From NCBI RefSeq assembly GCF_017433805.1, contig NZ_JAFRGN010000031.1:1-64000 (forward strand): a stretch of 64,000 bases of DNA, written 5' to 3'. Numbering within the stretch: position 1 is the stretch's first letter; every line of letters begins with the position of its first letter. Shown here in pieces: positions 53,158 to 63,130 of this stretch. The notes beneath the pieces are model-generated. The model ran no database searches, was not told the DNA's origin, and saw nothing but the letters and a program-made list of their open reading frames with translations. Source of the stretch: Butyrivibrio sp. (GTDB lineage Bacteria; Bacillota; Clostridia; Lachnospirales; Lachnospiraceae). The position numbers were made by a program, and so were the translations under genes.

Positions 53158-53210
53158 AAAACCGCAATTTCGTAAAAAAAGGATTAAATATACGAAAAAG
53201 CGGTTTTTTT
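53158..53210 (+). terminator. Rho-independent terminator
   Basis: AAAACCGC...GCGGTTTT with inner TTCGTA/TACGAA, followed by seven T. It ends recX. Confidence 0.9.
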
Positions 53211-53280
53211 CTATGCCCAAAAGCGTGATAATAATTGTGCACTGTTTAATTGATGTTTTGCATATTTATTAGGAGGTATC

Positions 53281-54732
53281 ATGAATAGGAAGAGACCGAC
53301 TATAATTTGCGCTGTATTATTAGCAGGAATCTTAACAGCCTGTGGAAGTACTACAGCTGCAACAGTCAGCGTAGGCATGACTGGCTCAGATGTAATTGGC
53401 AGTGGCAATGCGTCTTATACTAAGCCTTCTTCCATTACAATTATGGTAGATGGAACGCTTGTCACACAGGAAAACGGTAGAGATGAGTTTGAAAAACAGT
53501 GGGAGGCTTTGACTGGAATAGACCTTATAATTATTCAGCCAGAGCATGATGTATATTACGAAGAGGTTACAAAAGCATTTGAATCAGGTGATTTGCCGGA
53601 CGCAGTACTTCTGAGTTCGACATATTACACTTCTTATGCTGCAAAAAATTATCTTGCTGATTTATCCACCTATTATCAGGGCTCTGACCTTCAGGCAAGA
53701 ATCCAGGCTGAAGGAAAGGAAAGCCTTATCGATGGTATCAGGATCAACGGTAAGCTTTATGGTATCAGCCCTACAAGAGGTAATGGATGTATTACCTATA
53801 TTAAGAAAGCCTGGCTTGATAATGTAGGAATGAGTGCGCCTACTAATTATGATGAATATCTTGCTATGCTGAAGGCCTTTACTGAAGAGGATCCAGACGG
53901 GGATGGAATTAGAGGCAATACTTATGGCGTTTCAGCTGCAGGTATTATCAATAATGAGGCACCTTATACTAACTATCTTCCAGAGTTTTACCAGGATGCA
54001 TATCCATCTTTTTATCAGAAGGATGATGGTACCTGGGTTGATGGCTTTATGGAAGACAGTATGAAAGCGGCTCTGACAAGAATTCGCGATGCTTATTCTA
54101 AAGGCTATATCGATAAGGATATTGTTGATAATGGCACCGGAGATTGTAGAGATAAGTTCTATGCCAATGAATACGGCGTATTTACTTATTGGGCAGGTAA
54201 CTGGGCACAGACGCTTGCTAATAAGCTTAAAGAAGCAGAGGTTGATAGTGAACTTGTAGCACTTCCTCCTATAGCAGAGACCGGAGCATATCTTGAAAGA
54301 GTAGCTCCGGTATGGTGCATTACTTCAGCCTGCAAGAATCCATCAGGTGTCTACAAGTATTTCCTTGAGACAATGAATGATGGCGGAGAAATGGAGCTCC
54401 TTTGGACCTATAGTCCTATTTCAGACAGTTATGCCAAAAACCATATTGATCATTTGATCGCTACTGTAACACTGGCTAATGACCCAGGTAAGGTTACAGA
54501 GAAACAGGCAGAAGCTTTGAAACTCTTTAATGAAAATAGTGTTATGGCAGATCTTCCATATGGTACAGAAGCATTTTCTATTTATAACGATGATCTGATG
54601 GCTCTTAAGAAAGAGTTAGTTAAAAAGGTGGTAATTGACGGGGCTGATATGGACTCAGCATATGCAGAATTCGAAGCAGCAAATGGAGTATATATGTCCC
54701 AGGCAATAGTGGATTCACTGAATGCTGAGTAA
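53281..54732 (+). CDS. Solute-binding lipoprotein without a transporter
   Basis: A 483-residue extracellular binding protein (family 1-like). Signal peptide with lipobox LTAC, lipidated Cys21. It carries a Ca-binding-loop-like DPDGDGIRGNTYG, as seen in several sugar-binding proteins of this group. No permease or ATPase gene is adjacent; instead a chemoreceptor gene starts 12 bases after its stop, so ligand sensing rather than uptake is suggested. AGGAGG precedes the ATG by five bases. Confidence 0.85.
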   Translation: MNRKRPTIICAVLLAGILTACGSTTAATVSVGMTGSDVIGSGNASYTKPSSITIMVDGTLVTQENGRDEFEKQWEALTGIDLIIIQPEHDVYYEEVTKAFESGDLPDAVLLSSTYYTSYAAKNYLADLSTYYQGSDLQARIQAEGKESLIDGIRINGKLYGISPTRGNGCITYIKKAWLDNVGMSAPTNYDEYLAMLKAFTEEDPDGDGIRGNTYGVSAAGIINNEAPYTNYLPEFYQDAYPSFYQKDDGTWVDGFMEDSMKAALTRIRDAYSKGYIDKDIVDNGTGDCRDKFYANEYGVFTYWAGNWAQTLANKLKEAEVDSELVALPPIAETGAYLERVAPVWCITSACKNPSGVYKYFLETMNDGGEMELLWTYSPISDSYAKNHIDHLIATVTLANDPGKVTEKQAEALKLFNENSVMADLPYGTEAFSIYNDDLMALKKELVKKVVIDGADMDSAYAEFEAANGVYMSQAIVDSLNAE

Positions 54733-54744
54733 GGAGGCAAATCG

Positions 54745-56469
54745 ATGAAGAACAAGAGAGGTTTTAGATGTAGTATTAAGGCCAAAATTCTTATTGGTAG
54801 TGTTCTTATCAATATTATCGTATGTACAGTAATGGGTATTGCAATCTACCGCTCAGTACAGGATAGTTACGTACAGTCAGCTGCCAAGAATACGCTTTCA
54901 ATATGTCAGATTGCAGCTAAACAGATCAATGGTAATCTGCTTAGCCTTTTGGACACTGGAGGCGATGAGAGCTATGCTAATACTGTTATGAGAGAAGATA
55001 TGGCAGTTGTAGCTGATTCTGCTAATATCAGTTCTATCTATACTGCTGGAGAAAGAGGCGGATCACTTGTTTATCTGTCAACTCCTGCATCAGAGGGCAT
55101 TTCAATTGGATCACCAATTGATGGCGCTGATACTGATAGTATTAACAAAGCAATGAGTTCAGATGGCTATGTTTCAACAACAGTTGATAAAAATGCGTCT
55201 GGTGTAGATTATATTACAGCGTTTGCTCCAATTAAGGATGCATCAGGAAAGGTAGTAGGTGTTCTTGGCATCGATTATATCGTTTCGGATCTGACTGCTT
55301 CTTTAAAGAGTATAGTTGAAAAGATCATTATCATTGCTGCAGTAATGGCTGTTATTTCCGCTGTTATTTCATTCATCATGGCTAATGGTATCGGTTATGG
55401 CCTTGGCGTTGTTGATAAGAAGATTTCTGATCTTGTTAATAACAATGGTGACCTTACTCAGAAGATTGAAATCAAGGGTAATGATGAGGTATCAGATATT
55501 GCAGATAGTATCAATGAACTTCTGGAATATATCAGAGGCGTAGTACATTCTATCTTTGATAGTTCAAATAAGCTTTCAGGCTCTGTAGAAACAGCACTTG
55601 ATACTACAGTAAGAACTAACGATCAGCTTGATGGCGTTTCTGCAACCATGGAGCAGATGAGTGCAGCAATGGAAGAAACTGCAGCTTCACTTGCACAGGT
55701 TCAGGGTTCTACTAACAAGATTAAAGAAGATGTACAGGGAATGTACAGTAGTGTTCGTGAAGGCACTGATTACGCAAGTGAGATGGAAGAGCGTGCTAAG
55801 GAAATGAGAAAGCATGCTGAGGAAGAGACAGATGCAGCAAGAGAAGCGGCTGACAACATGACAGAAGGTCTTAATGATAAGATTGAAAAATCTAAGGCCG
55901 TTGAACAGATCAGTGGTCTTACTCAGACAATCCTTGAGATTGCATCTCAGACTAACCTTCTTTCACTTAATGCAAGTATTGAGGCAGCAAGAGCTGGTGA
56001 ACATGGTAAAGGCTTTGCGGTTGTTGCTGGAGAAATCAGCAGTCTTGCTACAAGTTCAGCTGATACAGCCAAGAAGATTCAGGTTATTTCTGAAGAAGTT
56101 ATTGGAAATGTTAAGGAACTTGCAGATGAAGCGACCAAGATGGTTGACTTTGTAAGAGAAAAGACAATCGGTGGATATCAGCAGCTGATGGATACCGGTG
56201 TTCAGTATCAGGATGATGCTCAAAAGATTTCTGAAATGCTCCGCAATGTAGAAAATGCTTCACAGAACATCGAGAATTCAATGAATTTCGTATCTCAGGC
56301 AATGAGCGATGTTGCTACAGCAGTTGATGAAAGTGCTAAGGGAATTGGAGATGTAGCAGGTGCTGTTACTGAGATGTCAGATAACATGAAGGAAAATAAA
56401 GCTGTTGTAAATGAGAATGCACAGATTGCTCAGCAGCTTGATGGAGAGGTTAATAAATTCAAATTCTGA
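54745..56469 (+). CDS. Methyl-accepting chemotaxis protein
   Basis: A 574-residue transmembrane chemoreceptor: TM1 at about 14-35, extracellular sensor domain (about 36-190), TM2 at about 195-217, HAMP (about 218-265), then a long coiled coil with the signalling tip [49 protein letters not shown] is seven bases before the ATG. The short stretch between the two halves of the cytoplasmic coil (around 370) reads [18 protein letters not shown]. Operonic with the lipoprotein gene. Confidence 0.95.
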   Translation: MKNKRGFRCSIKAKILIGSVLINIIVCTVMGIAIYRSVQDSYVQSAAKNTLSICQIAAKQINGNLLSLLDTGGDESYANTVMREDMAVVADSANISSIYTAGERGGSLVYLSTPASEGISIGSPIDGADTDSINKAMSSDGYVSTTVDKNASGVDYITAFAPIKDASGKVVGVLGIDYIVSDLTASLKSIVEKIIIIAAVMAVISAVISFIMANGIGYGLGVVDKKISDLVNNNGDLTQKIEIKGNDEVSDIADSINELLEYIRGVVHSIFDSSNKLSGSVETALDTTVRTNDQLDGVSATMEQMSAAMEETAASLAQVQGSTNKIKEDVQGMYSSVREGTDYASEMEERAKEMRKHAEEETDAAREAADNMTEGLNDKIEKSKAVEQISGLTQTILEIASQTNLLSLNASIEAARAGEHGKGFAVVAGEISSLATSSADTAKKIQVISEEVIGNVKELADEATKMVDFVREKTIGGYQQLMDTGVQYQDDAQKISEMLRNVENASQNIENSMNFVSQAMSDVATAVDESAKGIGDVAGAVTEMSDNMKENKAVVNENAQIAQQLDGEVNKFKF

Positions 56470-56518
56470 CAGGCATTTGAATAGATTTTTTCTATATTTT
56501 CTTGTGTGTGAATGCTGA

Positions 56519-56562
56519 AGATGGCCGTATTTCCTCGCTTTTGGGAATGCGGCCATCTCTTT
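56519..56562 (+). terminator. Rho-independent terminator
   Basis: AGATGGCCGTATTTCC pairs with GGGAATGCGGCCATCT (two G-U pairs), followed by CTTT. It ends the binding-protein/chemoreceptor operon. Confidence 0.85.
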
Positions 56563-56579
56563 AATTGAAGTTTATCTTC

Positions 56580-56608
56580 TTGACACTGCACTTTATAAAA
56601 GGTAAAAT
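56580..56608 (+). promoter_or_regulatory. Promoter of rny
   Basis: TTGACA (56580-56585), 17-base spacer, TAAAAT (56603-56608), about 105 bases before the ATG. Confidence 0.75.
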
Positions 56609-56712
56609 TTAAGTGTTGTAAAATTGTATTTATGTGCGTTATTTATGGGTGTTTTATAGCACACTATACAAAATATTGTACAATGAAAATTGAATAAGGA
56701 GGTGCTCCTGTA

Positions 56713-58260
56713 ATGCCAGGTATTATTATTGCAGTAGTAGCAACTCTTGTCATTTCTGTACTTGTAACTTGGGTTTTGTCAAACTCATACCATAAAAAGG
56801 TAACTGAGGGGAAAATCGGAAGTGCTGAGGAAAGGGCAAGAAAGATTATTGACGAAGCACTCAAAACTGCTGAGGAGACAAAGCGTGAGAAACTTTTGGA
56901 AGCCAAGGAAGAAGCGTTAAAGACACGTAACGAATTGGAAAAGGAAGTTAAGGACCGTAGAAACGAGGTTCAGCGCTCTGAGAGAAGAGTTCAGCAGAAA
57001 GAGGAAAACGTCGAGAAGAGATCGGAAGCGATTGAGAAGAAAGAGCAGAGTCTTAATGCTCGCGAAGAGGCGCTTAACAAGAAGAGTGAAGAGGTTGCTA
57101 AGCTGAATGAACAAAGGCTACAGGAACTTGAGAAAATCTCTGGCTTAACCTCCGAGCAGGCAAAAGAGTATCTTTTAAAGATCGTTGAGGATGATGTTAA
57201 ACATGAATCAGCTGTCATGATCAAGAACATGGAAGCTGAGGCAAAAGAGGAAGCAGATAAGAGAGCTAAGGAAATCGTAGTAAACGCTATTCAGCGTTGT
57301 TCTGCAGATCATGTTTCTGAGACTACAATATCTGTTGTACAGCTACCTAATGATGAAATGAAGGGTAGAATCATTGGTAGAGAAGGAAGAAACATTAGAA
57401 CACTTGAGACAATGACTGGTGTGGATCTCATTATTGATGATACACCGGAGGCAGTTGTTATCTCTGGCTTTGATCCAATCCGTAGAGAGGTTGCTCGTAT
57501 AGCTCTTGAGAAGCTTATTGTAGATGGTCGTATCCATCCTGCAAGAATCGAGGAAATGGTTGAGAAGGCACAGAAGGAAGTAGCTGCCAAGATCAAGGAG
57601 GAAGGTGAGAATGCCGCTATCGAGGCTGGTGTTCACGGACTTCATCCAGAAGTTATCAAGATTCTTGGTCGTATGAAGTTTAGAACAAGTTACGGCCAGA
57701 ACTGTTTGAAGCATTCTGTAGAGGTTGCACAGCTGTGCGGACTTCTTGCTTCAGAACTTGGACTTGATGTGAGAGTTGCTAAGAGAGCAGGTCTTTTACA
57801 TGATATTGGTAAGGCTGTTGATCATGAGCTTGAAGGCTCACATATCCAGCTTGGTGTTGATATCTGTAAGAAGTACAAGGAATCACAGATTGTTATCAAT
57901 GCAGTTGAGGCTCATCACGGTGACGTAGAGCCACAGTCTCTTATAGCAGTTCTTGTACAGGCTGCTGATACAATTTCATCAGCAAGACCAGGTGCTAGAA
58001 GAGAGACACTTGAAACATACACATCCAGATTAAAAGAACTCGAAGAAATCACCAATAGCTTTAAGGGTGTTGATCACTCATTTGCTATTCAGGCTGGTCG
58101 AGAAGTCAGAGTAATGGTTGTTCCTGAGCAGGTTTCTGATGCAGATATGGTGCTCATGGCTCGTGATATTGCCAAGAAGATTGAGGACGAGATGGAATAT
58201 CCCGGACAGATCAAGGTTAATATTATCAGAGAGAGTAGAGCAACAGATTACGCGAAGTAA
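56713..58260 (+). CDS. rny: Ribonuclease Y
   Basis: A 515-residue membrane-anchored endoribonuclease that initiates mRNA decay. N-terminal membrane helix (about 2-22), a long coiled coil (about 35-200), KH domain with [11 protein letters not shown], and HD domain with [12 protein letters not shown] and AHHGDVEP. Full length. Ribosome site AAGGAGG ten bases before the ATG. Monocistronic. Confidence 0.97.
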   Translation: MPGIIIAVVATLVISVLVTWVLSNSYHKKVTEGKIGSAEERARKIIDEALKTAEETKREKLLEAKEEALKTRNELEKEVKDRRNEVQRSERRVQQKEENVEKRSEAIEKKEQSLNAREEALNKKSEEVAKLNEQRLQELEKISGLTSEQAKEYLLKIVEDDVKHESAVMIKNMEAEAKEEADKRAKEIVVNAIQRCSADHVSETTISVVQLPNDEMKGRIIGREGRNIRTLETMTGVDLIIDDTPEAVVISGFDPIRREVARIALEKLIVDGRIHPARIEEMVEKAQKEVAAKIKEEGENAAIEAGVHGLHPEVIKILGRMKFRTSYGQNCLKHSVEVAQLCGLLASELGLDVRVAKRAGLLHDIGKAVDHELEGSHIQLGVDICKKYKESQIVINAVEAHHGDVEPQSLIAVLVQAADTISSARPGARRETLETYTSRLKELEEITNSFKGVDHSFAIQAGREVRVMVVPEQVSDADMVLMARDIAKKIEDEMEYPGQIKVNIIRESRATDYAK

Positions 58261-58266
58261 AAAATT

Positions 58267-58299
58267 AAGAGGTTATCCTTATTGGATAGCCTCTTTTTT
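58267..58299. terminator. Terminator between convergent genes
   Basis: AAGAGGTTATCC pairs with GGATAGCCTCTT, followed by T run on the plus strand. Its right arm lies inside the last codons of the minus-strand acyltransferase gene. Confidence 0.88.
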
Positions 58300-59346
58300 G
58301 ATGTTTTTAAGATTTTTTAGATTGATTATGTATTTAAGAAGTATGCTAAGAACTGTAGTTAACAAAATCTCTTCTACAAACAGAAGAAGAACCTGAGCGT
58401 TGCTGAAAGCAGAATTAAGTCCCTGCTTGGATAGATACAGTATAACTGCGTGATGAATAAGGAAATATTCATAGCTGTAGGATGCCAGAATATCAACCAC
58501 CTTCATTACCTTAGGTGCTTTGGAGAAAACACCCTCAAGGCTTTCGAATATCAGATATACAGACAGGCACTGTATCGGAATCTGGAAATCTTCAGTTCCT
58601 GCCATTCTTGTAGGATACAAGAGGAAGAACAGGAAGATGGCGCCTGCTATAAAAGGCGTATATTTCTTTCTGTCTGAAATAGTCAGGGCCAGGTTCATTC
58701 CCAAGATAAAATCAAAGATTTTAAGTGCCATATTCATATATGGTGGTACTTCTATGAAGCCTGGAACATAGAAATAAAAAATACAAATAAATACAAAATA
58801 GATTATGGAAGTGGTCAATGTGATCAGTCTGTTTTTCAGTATACAGAATCTCATTATTGGGAAGAGAATGTATATCAGAATGAGACAGCCTAAAAACCAC
58901 TCCCCAATTCCGAGAGAGCACGTAGGAATACCAAAGTTCTCTAGATAAGCGTCCATACCAAGCAGCGTAAATACAAAACTGTAGGGCTTTAGCACTTTAT
59001 CTCCGAATGGGGCTTTGATAGACATATCACCAATACCCAGTAAAAAGATAAAGTAGCAGACATAAACAATATAAAAAGGAATGAGAATCTTGGTAAATCT
59101 CTTTACATAGAAGTCCTTGATATTAAAGTTGTCCTTGGTGGCAAGCATGAGGCCTGCTCCAGACAACATAAAGAAGAGACCAACGCCGATCTTGGCGATA
59201 TGCATATTGGCATTTTCAAATAAAAAGCTAATACTTTCGTGCTGCCTGATTCCATATATATAAAGAGTTATCAACATGTGATAGAATACTATAGAGATCA
59301 TTGATAAGACTCTTAGTATATTCATAAAGTTATATCTTTTTTTCAT
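58279..59346 (-). CDS. Acyltransferase-3 family membrane protein
   Basis: A 355-residue membrane protein of the acyltransferase-3 (OafA-like/DUF33-type) family with about ten membrane segments. It starts MKKRYNFMNILRVLSMISIVFYHMLI, the typical first helix with the conserved His; later GVGLFFMLSGAGLM and FYVKRFTKILIPFYIVY follow the family pattern. Such enzymes acylate surface sugars or cell-wall components. Transcribed alone against its neighbours. Confidence 0.85.
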   Translation of the reverse strand: MKKRYNFMNILRVLSMISIVFYHMLITLYIYGIRQHESISFLFENANMHIAKIGVGLFFMLSGAGLMLATKDNFNIKDFYVKRFTKILIPFYIVYVCYFIFLLGIGDMSIKAPFGDKVLKPYSFVFTLLGMDAYLENFGIPTCSLGIGEWFLGCLILIYILFPIMRFCILKNRLITLTTSIIYFVFICIFYFYVPGFIEVPPYMNMALKIFDFILGMNLALTISDRKKYTPFIAGAIFLFFLLYPTRMAGTEDFQIPIQCLSVYLIFESLEGVFSKAPKVMKVVDILASYSYEYFLIHHAVILYLSKQGLNSAFSNAQVLLLFVEEILLTTVLSILLKYIINLKNLKNIKKEAIQ

Positions 59347-59430
59347 ACATCACTCCAAGTGTTTTGACTTTGTCATATTATGATACATCAATACATGGGG
59401 CTAGTTCAATAAATAAGAGCAGTTAAGCAC

Positions 59431-59459
59431 TTGAAAGAATAAATTGCACGCAATATAAT
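59431..59459 (+). promoter_or_regulatory. Promoter of the DtxR-like gene
   Basis: TTGAAA (59431-59436), 17-base spacer, TATAAT (59454-59459). No GTTAG-N6-CTAAC operator lies near it. Confidence 0.75.
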
Positions 59460-59493
59460 ATAATCTTAATACAATAATTATGGAGGAGATGCT

Positions 59494-59865
59494 ATGCACG
59501 AATCAGGTGAAGATTACATCGAGACAATATACCTTTTGAAAAAGAAAAAGGGAACAGTCCGTTCAATAGATGTAGCTAATGAACTTGGCTTTTCAAGACC
59601 TAGTGTTTCAAGGGCTGTAGGTATTCTCAAGGAGAATGGTCTTATCACAGTTGAGCAGGATGGAGAGCTTACTCTTACAGAGGAAGGACTTAAGACTGCC
59701 AAGCATGTATATGAGAAGCACACTAACCTTACTAAGTTTCTCATGATGACAGCTGGAGTCAGCGCTGAGGTTGCAGAGAATGATGCATGCAGAATCGAGC
59801 ACATCATCAGTCCTGAGACTTTCAGAGGAATTAAAAAGTATATGAAGGAACATAAGGAACAGTAA
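59494..59865 (+). CDS. DtxR/MntR-family metal-dependent repressor
   Basis: A 123-residue regulator: N-terminal winged helix (HESGEDYIETIYLLKKK, then RSIDVANELGFSRPSVSRAVGIL as recognition helix) and a metal-binding/dimerisation domain (LTKFLMMTAGV, ENDACRIEHIISPETF). Metal-ligand residues of the family (Cys/Glu/His of ACRIEH) are present. It lacks the SH3-like third domain, so it is MntR-sized. GGAGG precedes the ATG. The window's feo operators (17.4-18.0 kb) are of the type this family binds; that this protein is their regulator is inference. Confidence 0.9.
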   Translation: MHESGEDYIETIYLLKKKKGTVRSIDVANELGFSRPSVSRAVGILKENGLITVEQDGELTLTEEGLKTAKHVYEKHTNLTKFLMMTAGVSAEVAENDACRIEHIISPETFRGIKKYMKEHKEQ

Positions 59866-59867
59866 AT

Positions 59868-61349
59868 ATGTTACCAGAACAATTTTGCATTAGAATGCAG
59901 GGACTTCTTGGTGAAGATGAGTATGACAGCTTCATCAGGAGTTTTGGTGAGAATGACGAAAGATACCATGCCCTTAGAATAAACAGGCTCAAAGCCGGGG
60001 ATGCTGTAGATGCTGAACTTGCTGCAATAGGAATCAGCACAGAGCAGGTCCCATGGGAAGAAGATGGCTATTACTATGAAGGCGAAGCTACTCCCGGTAA
60101 GAGTCCATATCATGAGGCAGGGCTGTATTATATTCAGGAACCAAGTGCTATGGCGCCTGTCCACTTTCTTGATCCAAGGCCTGGCGACAGGATTCTTGAT
60201 CTGTGTGCAGCTCCTGGTGGCAAGTCTACTCAGATTGCTACCAAGATGGCAGGAGAAGGACTTCTTATCACCAATGAGATAAACAGGGATAGAGCCAGGA
60301 TTCTTTCGCTTAATGTTGAGAGACTTGGAATCAGAAATGCGCTTGTGCTTAATGAGACACCAGAGAGCCTTTCAGGCGTATTTGAAGGTTATTTTGATAA
60401 GATTCTGGTGGATGCACCATGTTCAGGTGAGGGCATGTTCAGGAAGAACGAGAACGCATCCTCTGAATGGAGTCCTGAAAATGTTGAACTATGCGGAGAC
60501 AGGCAAAAAGGAATACTGGAGCATGCAGCTATGATGCTGCTTCCAGGGGGACGCCTTGTGTATTCCACCTGTACCTTTGCAGTCAGAGAAAATGAAGAGT
60601 CTATCTTCAGATTCCTTGCAACTCACCCTGATTTCCATGTTAAAAAGGTGGAATTGTTTGAGGGAATGGCAAATGGCAATCCTTCCTGGATATCTGATAA
60701 GTGCCTTGCAGAAGCAGGACTATCAGAGGAAGAGTCAAAGCGTATCCTTGCAGAAGTAGGCGATTCAATAAGGCTATGGCCTCACAAACTAAGAGGAGAG
60801 GGCCATTTCTTATGTGTGCTTGAAAGGGAAGGACAGCTCCTTGACAGGGAAAAAGATAATTATGTCCCTGGAGGTCGTAACCTCCCAGCCAAAAAAGAAA
60901 TCCAAAAGCTCTTTGCAGAGTTTGCAAGTGAAGCGCTTGTGTTTGCTGATAAGGATAAGATGCTGCTTAAAAGTGGCATCAGTCTTGCTGGCACACTCTT
61001 TATGTTTGGAGAACAGCTCTATCTGTGTGATGACAGGATGCCTGGAATAAATGGCCTTAAGTGCATGAGGCCAGGACTTCACCTTGGCACTGTCAAAAAA
61101 GACAGATTCGAGCCATCACATGCACTAGCTCTTGCTATCAGAAGTGAGGATGCAGTGAACACTATTTCTTTTGCTGAGGACAGCGCTGATATCAGGCAGT
61201 TTCTCAATGGACAGACTCTTAGATGTGACAAGAGTGCAGCAAAGGGGTGGACTCTTATTACAGTAGGACAGTACAGCATCGGCTGGGCTAAGCAGGCTTC
61301 AGGCATGCTCAAGAATCACTATCCAAAGGGACTTAGAATTAATTACTGA
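59868..61349 (+). CDS. RsmF/NSUN-type RNA m5C methyltransferase
   Basis: A 493-residue SAM-dependent RNA cytosine-C5 methyltransferase: N-terminal RNA-binding part, SAM motif DLCAAPGGKSTQIA, catalytic Cys185 in DAPCSGEGMFRK, and second Cys in VYSTCTF, followed by a C-terminal domain like that of RsmF/YebU. It starts two bases after the DtxR-like gene, so the two are probably translationally coupled, an unusual pairing. Confidence 0.92.
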   Translation: MLPEQFCIRMQGLLGEDEYDSFIRSFGENDERYHALRINRLKAGDAVDAELAAIGISTEQVPWEEDGYYYEGEATPGKSPYHEAGLYYIQEPSAMAPVHFLDPRPGDRILDLCAAPGGKSTQIATKMAGEGLLITNEINRDRARILSLNVERLGIRNALVLNETPESLSGVFEGYFDKILVDAPCSGEGMFRKNENASSEWSPENVELCGDRQKGILEHAAMMLLPGGRLVYSTCTFAVRENEESIFRFLATHPDFHVKKVELFEGMANGNPSWISDKCLAEAGLSEEESKRILAEVGDSIRLWPHKLRGEGHFLCVLEREGQLLDREKDNYVPGGRNLPAKKEIQKLFAEFASEALVFADKDKMLLKSGISLAGTLFMFGEQLYLCDDRMPGINGLKCMRPGLHLGTVKKDRFEPSHALALAIRSEDAVNTISFAEDSADIRQFLNGQTLRCDKSAAKGWTLITVGQYSIGWAKQASGMLKNHYPKGLRINY

Positions 61350-61410
61350 TTATTTAGATGTAGATCTATTTTCTTTATGAGGGAGATTATAGATTCAGGG
61401 GTTTAGTAAA

Positions 61411-63129
61411 TTGCGTAAGTTATTAGTATATCTTAAGGACTACAGAAAAGAAACAATATTAGGACCACTTTTTAAGCTGCTTGAGGCATCCTTTGAGCTC
61501 ATGGTGCCTCTTGTAATCGCAGCAATGATCGATAAGGGAATTGCTAATGGGGATAAAGGGTTTGTTATCAGAATGTGCCTTATCCTCATTTTACTTTGCT
61601 TTGTGGGCTTTATCAGTGCAGTAACTGCACAGTATTTTGCAGCCAAGGCCGCTGCAGGTTTTGCCAAGAAGACCAAGAAAGCTCTGTTTGATAATATTCA
61701 GAAGCTCTCTTATTCTGATATGGACAGAGTAGGAACTGCTGCCATGATCACCAGAATGACCAGTGACATGAACCAGGTACAGCAGGGCGTTAACATGACT
61801 ATAAGGCTGCTGCTTCGTTCGCCATTCGTTGTATTTGGCGCACTTATTATGGCGTTTACGATCGATGTAAGGCAGGCAGCTATCTTTGCTGTGACTATTG
61901 TCCTTTTGTTCATAGTTGTGGCATCTATTACAGCCTGGAGTATCCCCAGATATGAGAAGATTCAGAGTAGTCTCGATGTGCTTCTTAGATTCACAAGAGA
62001 GAATCATACAGGTGTAAGGGTTATCAGAGCCTTCGGACTAGAATCAGAGGAAAAAGACAAATTTAATAAGCATAGTAATATTCTCATGGGTATGCAGAAA
62101 TTCGTTGGTGGCATAACAGCCCTTATGAATCCTGTTACTTATGCTATTCTCAACCTGTCTATTGCTTACCTTATTTACAAAGGAGCTTTCTATGTTAATT
62201 CAGGAGAGCTTACACAGGGTCAGGTTGTAGCTCTTTATAACTATATGTCACAGATTCTTGTTGAGCTTATTAAGCTTGCCAACCTTGTAGTTACTATTAC
62301 CAAGGCTGTTGCCTGCGGTAACAGAGTTCAGGAGCTTATGGAGCTCAAGTCATCCATGCAGGATGGAACTATTACAACCTTTGAAACTACTGAAAACCAC
62401 GTTGTATTTGATAACGTCTGCATGCGCTATGAGGGCGACAGTGCAGATTCACTTGAGAATATTTCTTTTACCGCTAAAAGAGGTGAGAAGATCGGTGTCA
62501 TTGGTGGAACCGGTAGTGGTAAGTCTTCTCTTATAAATCTTATCCCAAGATTCTATGACACAAGAGAAGGAAGTGTTACAGTCGATGGCAGGGATGTCAG
62601 AGAATATAACATGGAAGTTCTCAGGGAGAGAATTGGTATAGTTCCTCAGAAGGCAGTTCTTTTCCATGGAACAATCAGAGATAACATGAAGTGGGGTAAG
62701 GCTGACGCCACAGATGAAGATATTTATCAGGCACTTACAATTGCCCAGGCCAAAGAGGTTGTAGATGGCAAGGAAGGCGGACTTGACTTTATGGTTGCCC
62801 AGGGAGGAAGAAACTTCTCAGGCGGCCAGAAGCAGAGACTTACAATAGCAAGGGCACTTGTCAGAAAGCCAGAAATCCTTATTCTGGATGATAGCGCTTC
62901 TGCTCTTGATTACCTCACAGACAAGAATCTCAGGGCGGCTATTGCTGGTATGGATAATCCTCCGACCACATTTATAGTATCTCAGAGAACTTCAGCAGTT
63001 ATGGGCTGTGACAAAATAATTGTTCTTGATAACGGAGTAGTGGCCGGAATTGGAAGTCACGAAGAGCTCCTTGATAGCTGTGAACTCTACAAAGAAATCT
63101 ATGATTCACAGTTTAAGAAGGAGGCGTGA
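61411..63129 (+). CDS. ABC exporter half-transporter, degenerate ATP site
   Basis: A 572-residue ABC exporter subunit: six transmembrane helices (about 15-300), then the nucleotide-binding domain with Walker A GGTGSGKSS at 365-373, signature FSGGQKQR and Walker B ILILDDSASALD. The catalytic glutamate after Walker B is Asp494, the pattern of the non-catalytic half of heterodimeric exporters (TM287/BmrC type). Start is TTG at 61411. The partner gene begins one base after the stop. Likely an export pump; substrate unknown. Confidence 0.93.
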   Translation: MRKLLVYLKDYRKETILGPLFKLLEASFELMVPLVIAAMIDKGIANGDKGFVIRMCLILILLCFVGFISAVTAQYFAAKAAAGFAKKTKKALFDNIQKLSYSDMDRVGTAAMITRMTSDMNQVQQGVNMTIRLLLRSPFVVFGALIMAFTIDVRQAAIFAVTIVLLFIVVASITAWSIPRYEKIQSSLDVLLRFTRENHTGVRVIRAFGLESEEKDKFNKHSNILMGMQKFVGGITALMNPVTYAILNLSIAYLIYKGAFYVNSGELTQGQVVALYNYMSQILVELIKLANLVVTITKAVACGNRVQELMELKSSMQDGTITTFETTENHVVFDNVCMRYEGDSADSLENISFTAKRGEKIGVIGGTGSGKSSLINLIPRFYDTREGSVTVDGRDVREYNMEVLRERIGIVPQKAVLFHGTIRDNMKWGKADATDEDIYQALTIAQAKEVVDGKEGGLDFMVAQGGRNFSGGQKQRLTIARALVRKPEILILDDSASALDYLTDKNLRAAIAGMDNPPTTFIVSQRTSAVMGCDKIIVLDNGVVAGIGSHEELLDSCELYKEIYDSQFKKEA

Positions 63130-63130
63130 C

